This document shows positions 19,017 to 26,606 of a DNA stretch of 64,000 bases, piece by piece (position 1 is the stretch's first letter; each line of letters begins with the position of its first letter). A program made the translations under genes and the position numbers. Under the pieces are notes generated by a model, which was not told the origin of the DNA, searched no databases, and was given only the letters and a program-made list of their open reading frames with translations. The DNA comes from Methylomicrobium agile (lineage in GTDB: Bacteria > Pseudomonadota > Gammaproteobacteria > Methylococcales > Methylomonadaceae), in the NCBI RefSeq assembly GCF_000733855.1, contig NZ_JPOJ01000001.1, positions 744,001 to 808,000 on the forward strand, given 5' to 3'.

Positions 19017-19175
19017 GTAGGGTGGGTTAGACGCGCATTGGCACGGCCTTTGAATGCCCATCGGTCTTTGCCGCACGTCGTAACCCACCGAAGGTGCCAC
19101 AAATGGTGGGTTCGGCGCGCGGAAAGTTTTGTCGAATTCGGAAGACAAAAACAAAGCGCGCCGAACCCACCCTAC
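19017..19175. repeat. GTAG/CTAC-ended inverted repeat pair (BIME-like)
   Basis: The unit opens with GTAG (19017-19020) and GGTGGGTTAG, which pairs with CGTAACCCACC ending near 19089. A second arm pairs GGTGGGTTCGGCGCGC (from about 19105) with its inverse complement and ends in CTAC (19172-19175). It fills the gap between nifJ and the DHODH-like gene. The two outer ends are exact inverse complements, as in bacterial interspersed mosaic elements. Confidence 0.7.
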
Positions 19176-19189
19176 ATAATCGGCTCCGC

Positions 19190-22100
19190 TCAGTTTTTTT
19201 CTCCCGCTTTGGAGGGCTCGCCGTCCCGCCCTGCTTCGCTTTTCGCGAAAACCCTGTCCGCCAGTTCGCGGTAATGCCGGTAGCGCGCATTGACGTCCTG
19301 CTGCGATTGCTGCAAGAAGCGTTCCGACGCGTCCGGGTGCGTTCGGCTGAGCAGGCTGAAGCGCGCTTCGGTCAGCGCGTAATCCCGGAACGCCATCGAC
19401 GGTTTCTGGCTATCGAGCTGCAACGGATTGCTTCCTTCCTGCGCCCGGCGCGGATCATAACGGAGCAATGGCCAATGCCCGCTGCGCACCGCCATGTCCT
19501 GCTGGCGGAGATTGTTCGACAGATCGACGCCGTGCGCGATGCAGGGGCTGTAGGCGATGATCAGCGCAGTGCCGGGATAGGATTCGGCTTCCAGGAAAGC
19601 GCGCAACGTTTGCGTATCCTTGGCGCCATAGGCGACCTGCGCCACATAGACCTGCTCGTAATCGATCGCGAGACGGGCCAGATCCTTCTTCGGAGTCGGC
19701 TTGCCGGCCGCCGCGAATTTCGCGACCGCGCCGCGCGGCGTCGCCTTCGAGGTCTGGCCGCCGGTATTCGAATAGACTTCGGTATCGAGCAGCAGAATGT
19801 TCACATCGCGGCCCGAGGCCAGCACATGGTCGAGGCCGCCGTAGCCGATGTCGTAGCCCCAGCCGTCGCCGCCGATGATCCAGACGCTGCGTTTGACCAA
19901 GGTATCGACGACGCCGAACAGGCGCACGGCCGCTTCACCGTTCAGCGTTTCCAGGCGTTTTTTCAAGACGGCAACGCGCTCGCGCTGCGCGTAGATGCCA
20001 GCTTCATCGCTTTGGTCGGCGTTCAGGATCGCATCGGCGAGTTCCGCACCGATTTCGCCGCGCAGGCCTTCCAGCAGTTCCTCCGCATATTCCTTCTGCT
20101 TGTCGATCGCTATCCGCATCCCGAGGCCGAATTCGGCGTTGTCCTCGAACAGCGAGTTCGCCCAGGCCGGCCCCCGGCCCTCCGCGTTCCGGCTCCACGG
20201 CGTGGTCGGCAGATTGCCGCCGTAAATCGACGAACAGCCGGTCGCATTCGCGACCACCATCCGGTCGCCGAACAGTTGCGTCGCCAGACGCAGATAAGGC
20301 GTTTCGCCACAGCCGGCGCAGGCGCTCGAAAACTCGAACAGAGGACGCAAATGCATCGCCTCCGGAATCTTGTTGTGATGCAGCGCGCCGCGCTCAAAAT
20401 CCGGCAGGCTTTCGAAAAAGCGCCAGTTGATGGTTTCCTGTTCGCGCAGCGGCGGTTGCGGCCGCATATTCACCGCCTTGCGTTCCGGCAGCTTGGGGTC
20501 GCGTATCGGGCAAACGTCGACGCACAGGCTGCAGCCGGTGCAATCTTCCGGTGAGACTTGGTAGCTGACCAAGAGATTCTCGAACGCCTTGCTCTTGACC
20601 GGCACATACTTGAACGTCGGCGGCGCAGCCTTGACCCGTTCCGGCGCAAACACCTTGCTGCGGATCACGCTGTGCGGACAGACGAACACGCATTTGCCGC
20701 ACTGGGTGCACAGATCGCTTTCCCAGACCGGCATTTCGAGCGCCAGGTTGCGTTTGTCCCAAATCGAGGTGGCGGTCGGAAAGGTACCGTCGGAGGACAG
20801 AAAGCTGACCGGCACCGCATCGCCCCGGCCCGCGATGATCTCGGCGGTCACATTGCGGATGAACGCGGGCGCATCGTCCGGTACCGGCGGCGGGATTTCG
20901 GTCTTGCTGTCGACTGCGCTTGGCACCTCGACACGGTGCAGATTCGCCAATGCCTCGTCGATCGCTTTAAGGTTCGCGTCGAGAATCCGTTGGCCGGCCT
21001 TCTGGTAGGTCTTGTGTACGGCCGCCTTGATCGCGGCGATCGCCTCTTCCTTCGGCAGAATTTCGACCAAAGCGAAAAAGCAGGCCTGCATCACCGTATT
21101 GATCAGCCTCTCGAGACCCGCGACTTCCGCGATCGCATACGCGTCGATCGCGTAAAAGCGGATCTTTTTCTCGATCATCGCGGCCTGCATCGAGCGCGGC
21201 AGCGACGACCACACCCGCTCGGGCGGCAGCGGCGAATTCAGCAGGAACACCGCCCCCGGCGCAGCCTTGTCGAGCATCCGGTAACGTGCCAGAAACACCG
21301 GCTGATGGCAGGCGACGAACCCGGCCTCGCCGTCGCCGATCAGATAGGTCGAGCGGATTTTCTCCGGGCCGAAACGCAGATGCGAAACGGTCACCGCACC
21401 GGATTTGCGCGAGTCGTAAACGAAATAGCCCTGCGCGTAACCTTGCGTCCTATCGCCGATGATCTTGATCGAATTTTTGTTGGCGCTGACCGTGCCGTCG
21501 CTGCCCAGGCCGTAGAACAGCGCATTGACCGCCCGCTTCGAGGCGTCGGTCCGAAAGCCCGCGTCCCAGGCCAGGCTGGTATGGTCGACGTCGTCATAAA
21601 TCCCGATCGTAAACGGGCTTTTCGGCGCCGGATTGTCCAGTTCGTCGAATACGGCCTTGACCATGCCCGGCGTAAATTCTTTCGACGACAGCCCGTACCG
21701 TCCGCCGATCACTTTCGGCAGCGCGGCAAAGTACGGCGCGGCGCTCATCGCATCCTGCGCGAGCGCGGTCACCACGTCTTTATACAAGGGTTCGCCGTCC
21801 GCGCCGGCTTCTTTCGTGCGGTCGAGCACCGCGATCCGGCGCAGCGTCTTCGGCAGCGCGTCCAGCAGCGCCTCGGCGCTGAACGGCCGGAACAGGCGGA
21901 CCTTCAGCACGCCGACCTTGTCGCCCCGGCCATTCAAATGTTCGACCGTTTCTTCGGCCGTCTCCGCACCCGAGCCGATCAAAACGATCGCCTTTTCGGC
22001 ATCAGGCGCCCCCGCATAATCGAACAACCGGTAGCTGCGGCCGGTCAGTTCGGCGAACCGGTCCATCGTGTCCTGCACGATGCCAGGCATCGCCCGGTAA

Positions 22101-22804
22101 TAAGGATTGACCGTCTCGCGCGCCTGGAAATAAATGTCCGGATTCTGCGTCGAACCGCGCAGCACCGGATGTTCGGGGGACAATGCCCGCTGCCGGTGCG
22201 CTTCCACCAGCCGGTCATCGAGCAGCGCGCGGATATGCGTCAGGTCGAGCGGCTCGATGCTGGCGATTTCGTGCGAAGTCCGGAAACCGTCGAAAAAATG
22301 CACGACCGGAATCCGCGCAGCCAAGGTCGCGGCTTGCGCGATCAGCGCAAAATCCTGCGCCTCCTGCACCGAATTGGAGGCCAGGAACCCAAAGCCGGTC
22401 GCTCTTGCGGCCATCACATCGCTGTGGTCGCCGAAGATCGACAGCGCCTGGCCGGCCAGCGACCGGGCCGCCACATGGAATACCGCCGGGGTCAGTTCCC
22501 CTGCGATCTTGTACATGTTCGGAATCATCAACAGCAGGCCCTGCGAGGCGGTGAACGTGGTCGCCAGCGCACCGGTCTGCAGCGCGCCGTGGATCGCGCC
22601 GGCCGCCCCTGCCTCGCTCTGCATCTCGATGATGCTCGGCACCGTGCCCCAAAGGTTCCTACGCCTGTCCGACGCCCACTTATCGGCCAATTCGCCCATC
22701 GGCGACGCCGGCGTGATCGGATAAATCGCAATCACTTCGCTGGTCATGTAAGCGACCGTGGCGGCGGCTTCGTTGCCGTCGATCGTGATTTTGCTCTGTT
22801 GCAT
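19190..22804 (-). CDS. nifJ: Pyruvate:ferredoxin/flavodoxin oxidoreductase (single chain)
   Basis: This 1204-residue enzyme interconverts pyruvate plus CoA and acetyl-CoA plus CO2, using ferredoxin or flavodoxin. The domains run in the usual single-chain order: pyrimidine-binding (VAYMTSEVIAIYPITPASPM), transketolase C-like, gamma domain, two [4Fe-4S] clusters (CTQCGKCVFVCPHSV and CTGCSLCVDVCP) and the TPP domain (GGDGWGYDIGYGGLDH, NTGGQTSKATP). A further cluster-ligand region has CAGCGETPYLRL. The start is well supported by GAGGTGAG just upstream. The enzyme is oxygen-sensitive in most hosts, so it suggests fermentative, nitrogen-fixing or low-oxygen metabolism. Confidence 0.95.
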   Translation of the reverse strand: MQQSKITIDGNEAAATVAYMTSEVIAIYPITPASPMGELADKWASDRRRNLWGTVPSIIEMQSEAGAAGAIHGALQTGALATTFTASQGLLLMIPNMYKIAGELTPAVFHVAARSLAGQALSIFGDHSDVMAARATGFGFLASNSVQEAQDFALIAQAATLAARIPVVHFFDGFRTSHEIASIEPLDLTHIRALLDDRLVEAHRQRALSPEHPVLRGSTQNPDIYFQARETVNPYYRAMPGIVQDTMDRFAELTGRSYRLFDYAGAPDAEKAIVLIGSGAETAEETVEHLNGRGDKVGVLKVRLFRPFSAEALLDALPKTLRRIAVLDRTKEAGADGEPLYKDVVTALAQDAMSAAPYFAALPKVIGGRYGLSSKEFTPGMVKAVFDELDNPAPKSPFTIGIYDDVDHTSLAWDAGFRTDASKRAVNALFYGLGSDGTVSANKNSIKIIGDRTQGYAQGYFVYDSRKSGAVTVSHLRFGPEKIRSTYLIGDGEAGFVACHQPVFLARYRMLDKAAPGAVFLLNSPLPPERVWSSLPRSMQAAMIEKKIRFYAIDAYAIAEVAGLERLINTVMQACFFALVEILPKEEAIAAIKAAVHKTYQKAGQRILDANLKAIDEALANLHRVEVPSAVDSKTEIPPPVPDDAPAFIRNVTAEIIAGRGDAVPVSFLSSDGTFPTATSIWDKRNLALEMPVWESDLCTQCGKCVFVCPHSVIRSKVFAPERVKAAPPTFKYVPVKSKAFENLLVSYQVSPEDCTGCSLCVDVCPIRDPKLPERKAVNMRPQPPLREQETINWRFFESLPDFERGALHHNKIPEAMHLRPLFEFSSACAGCGETPYLRLATQLFGDRMVVANATGCSSIYGGNLPTTPWSRNAEGRGPAWANSLFEDNAEFGLGMRIAIDKQKEYAEELLEGLRGEIGAELADAILNADQSDEAGIYAQRERVAVLKKRLETLNGEAAVRLFGVVDTLVKRSVWIIGGDGWGYDIGYGGLDHVLASGRDVNILLLDTEVYSNTGGQTSKATPRGAVAKFAAAGKPTPKKDLARLAIDYEQVYVAQVAYGAKDTQTLRAFLEAESYPGTALIIAYSPCIAHGVDLSNNLRQQDMAVRSGHWPLLRYDPRRAQEGSNPLQLDSQKPSMAFRDYALTEARFSLLSRTHPDASERFLQQSQQDVNARYRHYRELADRVFAKSEAGRDGEPSKAGEKN

Positions 22805-22961
22805 GATCTCACCTCGTTAAAAAGGTTATGACTTGTAGGGATTGTACTCCTAAAACGATCCGGCTGCGCTGCCCGCAATCCGGGGCGCCTTCGCCTTTTC
22901 GAACCCGCCGTCAATGATGATAGAATTGCGGGCTTCTTTTTTTACTTCATCCGAACGCCGC

Positions 22962-25352
22962 ATGACCACCGTCTCCAAACTGCCTGTCGAATCCCTGAAG
23001 CTGCACATCGACCTGAGCGGCGTCGATCTTGAAGGAACGTCATTGCCCGATGCGCCGATCCTCGGGCAGGAACGTGCGCAGTCGGCGCTCGAATTCGGCG
23101 TGGCGATGGCGCGTCCCGGCTACAACATTTACGTGATGGGCGAATTGGGGCTCGGCCGGCTGTCGATGATCACTCAGCATCTGCACGCGATTGCCGAAAA
23201 ACAGTCCGCGCCGTCGTCGTATGCCTATGCGGATAACTTCCAGAATCCGCGCGAGCCGGTCGCAATCGAATTGCCGTCCGAATATGGCAGCGTCTTCAGT
23301 GCCGATATCGAACAATTGATCGACAATCTTCTGGCGACCTTCCCGGCGGCGTTCGAAAGTCCGACCTATCAGCAGAAAAAGACCGCGATCGAGCGCCAGT
23401 TCAATCAGTATTACAATAACGCAATCGAGAAAGTCGATCAAAAAGCGCTGGAGATGAGCATTGCGCTGTTCCGGGAAAGCGAACAGATTTCGTTCTCGCC
23501 GATTCGCGACGGCAAGGCGCTCGACGATGCCCAGTTTACGCAGTTGCCGCAGGCCGAGCGCGACCTCTTTCACAAACAGATCGAGGAGCTTGAAGAATAT
23601 TTGAGCGACGTGCTGCTCGAACTGCCGCAGTGGCGTCGCTCGCTGGCCGACAAGATCAAACAGCTCGACAACGACACGATCAGCCAGGCCATCGAACCCT
23701 TGTTCGCCGAACTGAACGACAAGTACCAGAATATCGACGACGTGATCACCTACCTCGCCGAGATCGACAAGAACCTGCGCACCACGATTGCGGACTTCCT
23801 GATGCCGGGACGGACCGCCGATCCCCGCGAATTCGCGAACCGGCGGCAGGTGCTGCTCGAACTCTATGCGCCGAACATTCTGGTCGACAACAAGCTCGAA
23901 CACGGCGCGCCGGTGATCCACGAGCCGCACCCAACTTATCAGAACGTGTTCGGGCGAATCGAATACTCCAGCGAACAGGGCACCCTGGTCACCAATTACC
24001 GGCGCATCTGCGCGGGCTCCCTACATCGGGCGAACGGCGGCTACCTGATCCTCGACGCGGAAAAACTGCTGACCCACCCGTTCGTCTGGGAAGGGTTGAA
24101 ACGTGCGCTGCAAGCCGGCAGAATCGAAATCGAATCGCCCTATTCGGACCTCGGGATCAACACGATCACGCTGAAACCGGAAGTGATTCCGCTGAACGTG
24201 AAGGTGATCCTGGTCGGTTCCCGGGACCTTTATTACCTGCTCGAAGAACTCGACAGCGAATTCAACGCGATGTTCAAGATCCTCGCCGACTTCGACCATT
24301 ACATTCCGCGCGATGCGGTATCGATGCAGCGGTTTGCGCAGTTGATGAACCGGCATGCGCAAGATTCGGGCGCGAAACCCTTGGCCCGAAGCGCGATCGA
24401 GGCGCTGATCGAACACAGTTGCCGGCTGGCCGAAGACCAGCATCGTTTTTCCGCGCGGATCACCGAATCACTCGACATCATCGGCGAAGCGAACCTGTTC
24501 TGTCTGCAGACAGGCGGCGACCGGATCGGTCGGGAGCAGATCGAAGAGGCGCTGGCCGCCCGCGAATTCCGCAACGGCCGTCTCGCTGAAATGATGCTCG
24601 AAGAAGTGCTCGACGGCACGATTCTGATCGATACCGAAGGCAGCGCGGTCGGCAAGATCAACGGCCTGACCGTGCTCGAAATCGGCGGCAGCAGCTTCGG
24701 CGCGCCGGCCCGGATCACCACGACGGTCTCTCCCGGCTCGCGCGGCATCGTCGACATCGAGCGCGAAGCGGAACTCGGCAAGGAAATCCATTCGAAAGGG
24801 GTACTGATTCTGACCGGCTACCTCGGCCATACCTACGCACAGCAGTTTCCGCTCGCGGTCTCGGCCAGCATCGCGATCGAGCAGTCCTACGGCGAAGTCG
24901 ACGGCGACAGCGCCTCGCTGGCCGAACTGTGCTGCCTGATTTCGGCGCTGACCCGCATCCCGATCAAGCAATCGTTCACGGTGACCGGCTCGATCAATCA
25001 ATACGGCGAAGTGCAGGCGGTCGGCGGCGTGAACGAAAAGATCGAAGGTTATTTCCGGCTGTGCAAGGCGCGCGGACTGGTCGGCCATCATGCGGTGATC
25101 ATTCCGGCCGCGAACAAACGCAATCTGGTCCTGAAACAGGAAGTGATCGATGCGGTCGCGAAGGGGCAATTTTCGATTTATGCGGTCACCAGCGTCGACG
25201 AGACGCTCGAATTATTGACCGGGGAACCTGCGGGCACGGTCGATCACAACGGCAATTACCCGGAAAACAGCATCAACGCCAAGGCCATTTCCCGCTTGAA
25301 GGAAATCTCGGACATGGCGAACGAGGATGAGGAGAAATCCGAAGGCGCCTGA
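22962..25352 (+). CDS. Lon-family ATP-dependent protease (YcbZ/LonH-like)
   Basis: The protein is 796 residues from MTTVSKLPVESLKL. The C-terminal Lon protease domain has the catalytic Ser in GDSASLAEL and the Lys in GGVNEKIEGYF. An AAA-like region lies upstream. The P-loop position reads GELGLGRLS, with Arg where Lys is normal, so ATP binding or hydrolysis may be altered; this degenerate P-loop is a feature I recall in YcbZ-like proteins. A central helical insert (about 150-290) contributes most of the extra length. The ATG at 22962 is better than one 16 codons upstream, which runs into the promoter gap shared with divergent nifJ. Confidence 0.88.
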   Translation: MTTVSKLPVESLKLHIDLSGVDLEGTSLPDAPILGQERAQSALEFGVAMARPGYNIYVMGELGLGRLSMITQHLHAIAEKQSAPSSYAYADNFQNPREPVAIELPSEYGSVFSADIEQLIDNLLATFPAAFESPTYQQKKTAIERQFNQYYNNAIEKVDQKALEMSIALFRESEQISFSPIRDGKALDDAQFTQLPQAERDLFHKQIEELEEYLSDVLLELPQWRRSLADKIKQLDNDTISQAIEPLFAELNDKYQNIDDVITYLAEIDKNLRTTIADFLMPGRTADPREFANRRQVLLELYAPNILVDNKLEHGAPVIHEPHPTYQNVFGRIEYSSEQGTLVTNYRRICAGSLHRANGGYLILDAEKLLTHPFVWEGLKRALQAGRIEIESPYSDLGINTITLKPEVIPLNVKVILVGSRDLYYLLEELDSEFNAMFKILADFDHYIPRDAVSMQRFAQLMNRHAQDSGAKPLARSAIEALIEHSCRLAEDQHRFSARITESLDIIGEANLFCLQTGGDRIGREQIEEALAAREFRNGRLAEMMLEEVLDGTILIDTEGSAVGKINGLTVLEIGGSSFGAPARITTTVSPGSRGIVDIEREAELGKEIHSKGVLILTGYLGHTYAQQFPLAVSASIAIEQSYGEVDGDSASLAELCCLISALTRIPIKQSFTVTGSINQYGEVQAVGGVNEKIEGYFRLCKARGLVGHHAVIIPAANKRNLVLKQEVIDAVAKGQFSIYAVTSVDETLELLTGEPAGTVDHNGNYPENSINAKAISRLKEISDMANEDEEKSEGA

Positions 25353-25475
25353 CTGGGCCGCATCGGATGATCGCCGGAATCGGCAAACCGGCGGCTGGGC
25401 GCATTTCCGCCGCGGCTCAAGCTCAAGCCGCGGCGGAAGGGTAAACCCGGCACCGACTCAACGGTTTAAAGCTTC

Positions 25476-26606
25476 CTAACCGGCGTAGCGGTCATATACC
25501 ATTTGCAGCATCTGAACTTCGCCCGGTTCAGGTTTGCACCAGCCGCTGATCTGGATGTCGCGCAGAATCGTTCTGCCTTGCTCGTCGTTTTCCATATCCT
25601 TCAAAATATCGGCCAGCAGCCTGCCTTCATCTTGCAGATGAGGGGCCACGCAAAAAAGATGGCAGGCGAAGTGAGTTTCGCTTTCGTCAAGCTTGCGGAC
25701 ATTGTTGCGGCTGAACGAAGAAAGCCCTTCGTACGATTTTTTCAGCATGAAAACCAGATCGCATTTTTTTCGAATCAGTGATTGAAGTACCTTGATTTCA
25801 TTGCCGGCAAAATCGTAGGTAAATTTCGTCGAGTCGATACCGCTTTCGTCGCATAAAAACCGGCCCAGCAAATACACAAAGCTGTCCTTCGTCGCCGTGC
25901 CTACGCACACCCCATGATACTCGGGCAAGGTCCGCCGATCATCCACCCGGGTCAGCAGAACCACTTCGTCGACCTCCGCCATCGGACGCATCGCCGGCAC
26001 GAAACCGTAACGTTTGATCATTGCGCAAGCTTCAAACGGTTTTGCGAACAACAGGTCGGTGTAGTCGCCGTCCAGATGCTCCGCCGACTGTTCGAAATGG
26101 ATCGCTTTTTTCATGCGGCGCTGCAGATACGTATTGAGCAGATACCAACCGGTCAATTGGTGCCCCGACTGCAGGCTGGCCACGAAATTCAACTTGTCGT
26201 GCGCGGCATCCGGACTTTTCTGTCTGGCCTCGGCGTCCCGCGGCGCGGGAACGGCGGCCGCGGGCAAAGCGTCCGCGGCGGCGGAATGACCGTCTGACTT
26301 GACGAAGCGTCCAAGGCCGGTAATTTTGAACAACATGCTGATCATCCGGTCCAGGCTTTGCACCTCCACGCGGATTTTTTTCCGCTCCCATTCTTCGAAC
26401 AATTTCAGCAACAGCGACAGGCCCATCGAATTGACCCGATCGACCTGGCTGAAGTCCAGCAACACATGCGCCTTCGACGGTATGGCGGTCAACGGCTCCA
26501 GCACCGGATTGGCATGCGCATCGATCGAACCGATGAAATTGTAACAATAGCGGTTGTCCTGCTCGGAAACGGGCTGGATGGAAAAACTGCTGATCATGCC
26601 GCTCAT
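25476..26606 (-). CDS. STAS domain fused to PhnD-like substrate-binding domain
   Basis: Of 376 residues, the first about 105 form a STAS anti-sigma-antagonist domain (HVLLDFSQVDRVNSMGLSLL, with the candidate phospho-Ser in NSMG). After a Pro/Ala-rich linker (about 105-140) comes a domain resembling phosphonate-type periplasmic binding proteins (CAMIKRYGFVPAMRP; GVCVGTATKDSFVYLLGRFL; KSYEGLSSFSRNNVRKLDES), but with no signal peptide, so it is cytoplasmic. Its start overlaps the stop of the SpoIIE gene (ATGA), so the phosphatase and antagonist are co-translated and probably act on each other. The ligand of the binding domain is unknown. Confidence 0.8.
   Translation of the reverse strand: MSGMISSFSIQPVSEQDNRYCYNFIGSIDAHANPVLEPLTAIPSKAHVLLDFSQVDRVNSMGLSLLLKLFEEWERKKIRVEVQSLDRMISMLFKITGLGRFVKSDGHSAAADALPAAAVPAPRDAEARQKSPDAAHDKLNFVASLQSGHQLTGWYLLNTYLQRRMKKAIHFEQSAEHLDGDYTDLLFAKPFEACAMIKRYGFVPAMRPMAEVDEVVLLTRVDDRRTLPEYHGVCVGTATKDSFVYLLGRFLCDESGIDSTKFTYDFAGNEIKVLQSLIRKKCDLVFMLKKSYEGLSSFSRNNVRKLDESETHFACHLFCVAPHLQDEGRLLADILKDMENDEQGRTILRDIQISGWCKPEPGEVQMLQMVYDRYAG

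Noticed and set aside
20558-22831. 757-codon plus-strand frame opposite nifJ
   Set aside because: It is antisense to a complete PFOR with all iron-sulfur and TPP motifs. Long antisense frames are expected in GC-rich genes, and its protein has no recognisable domain.
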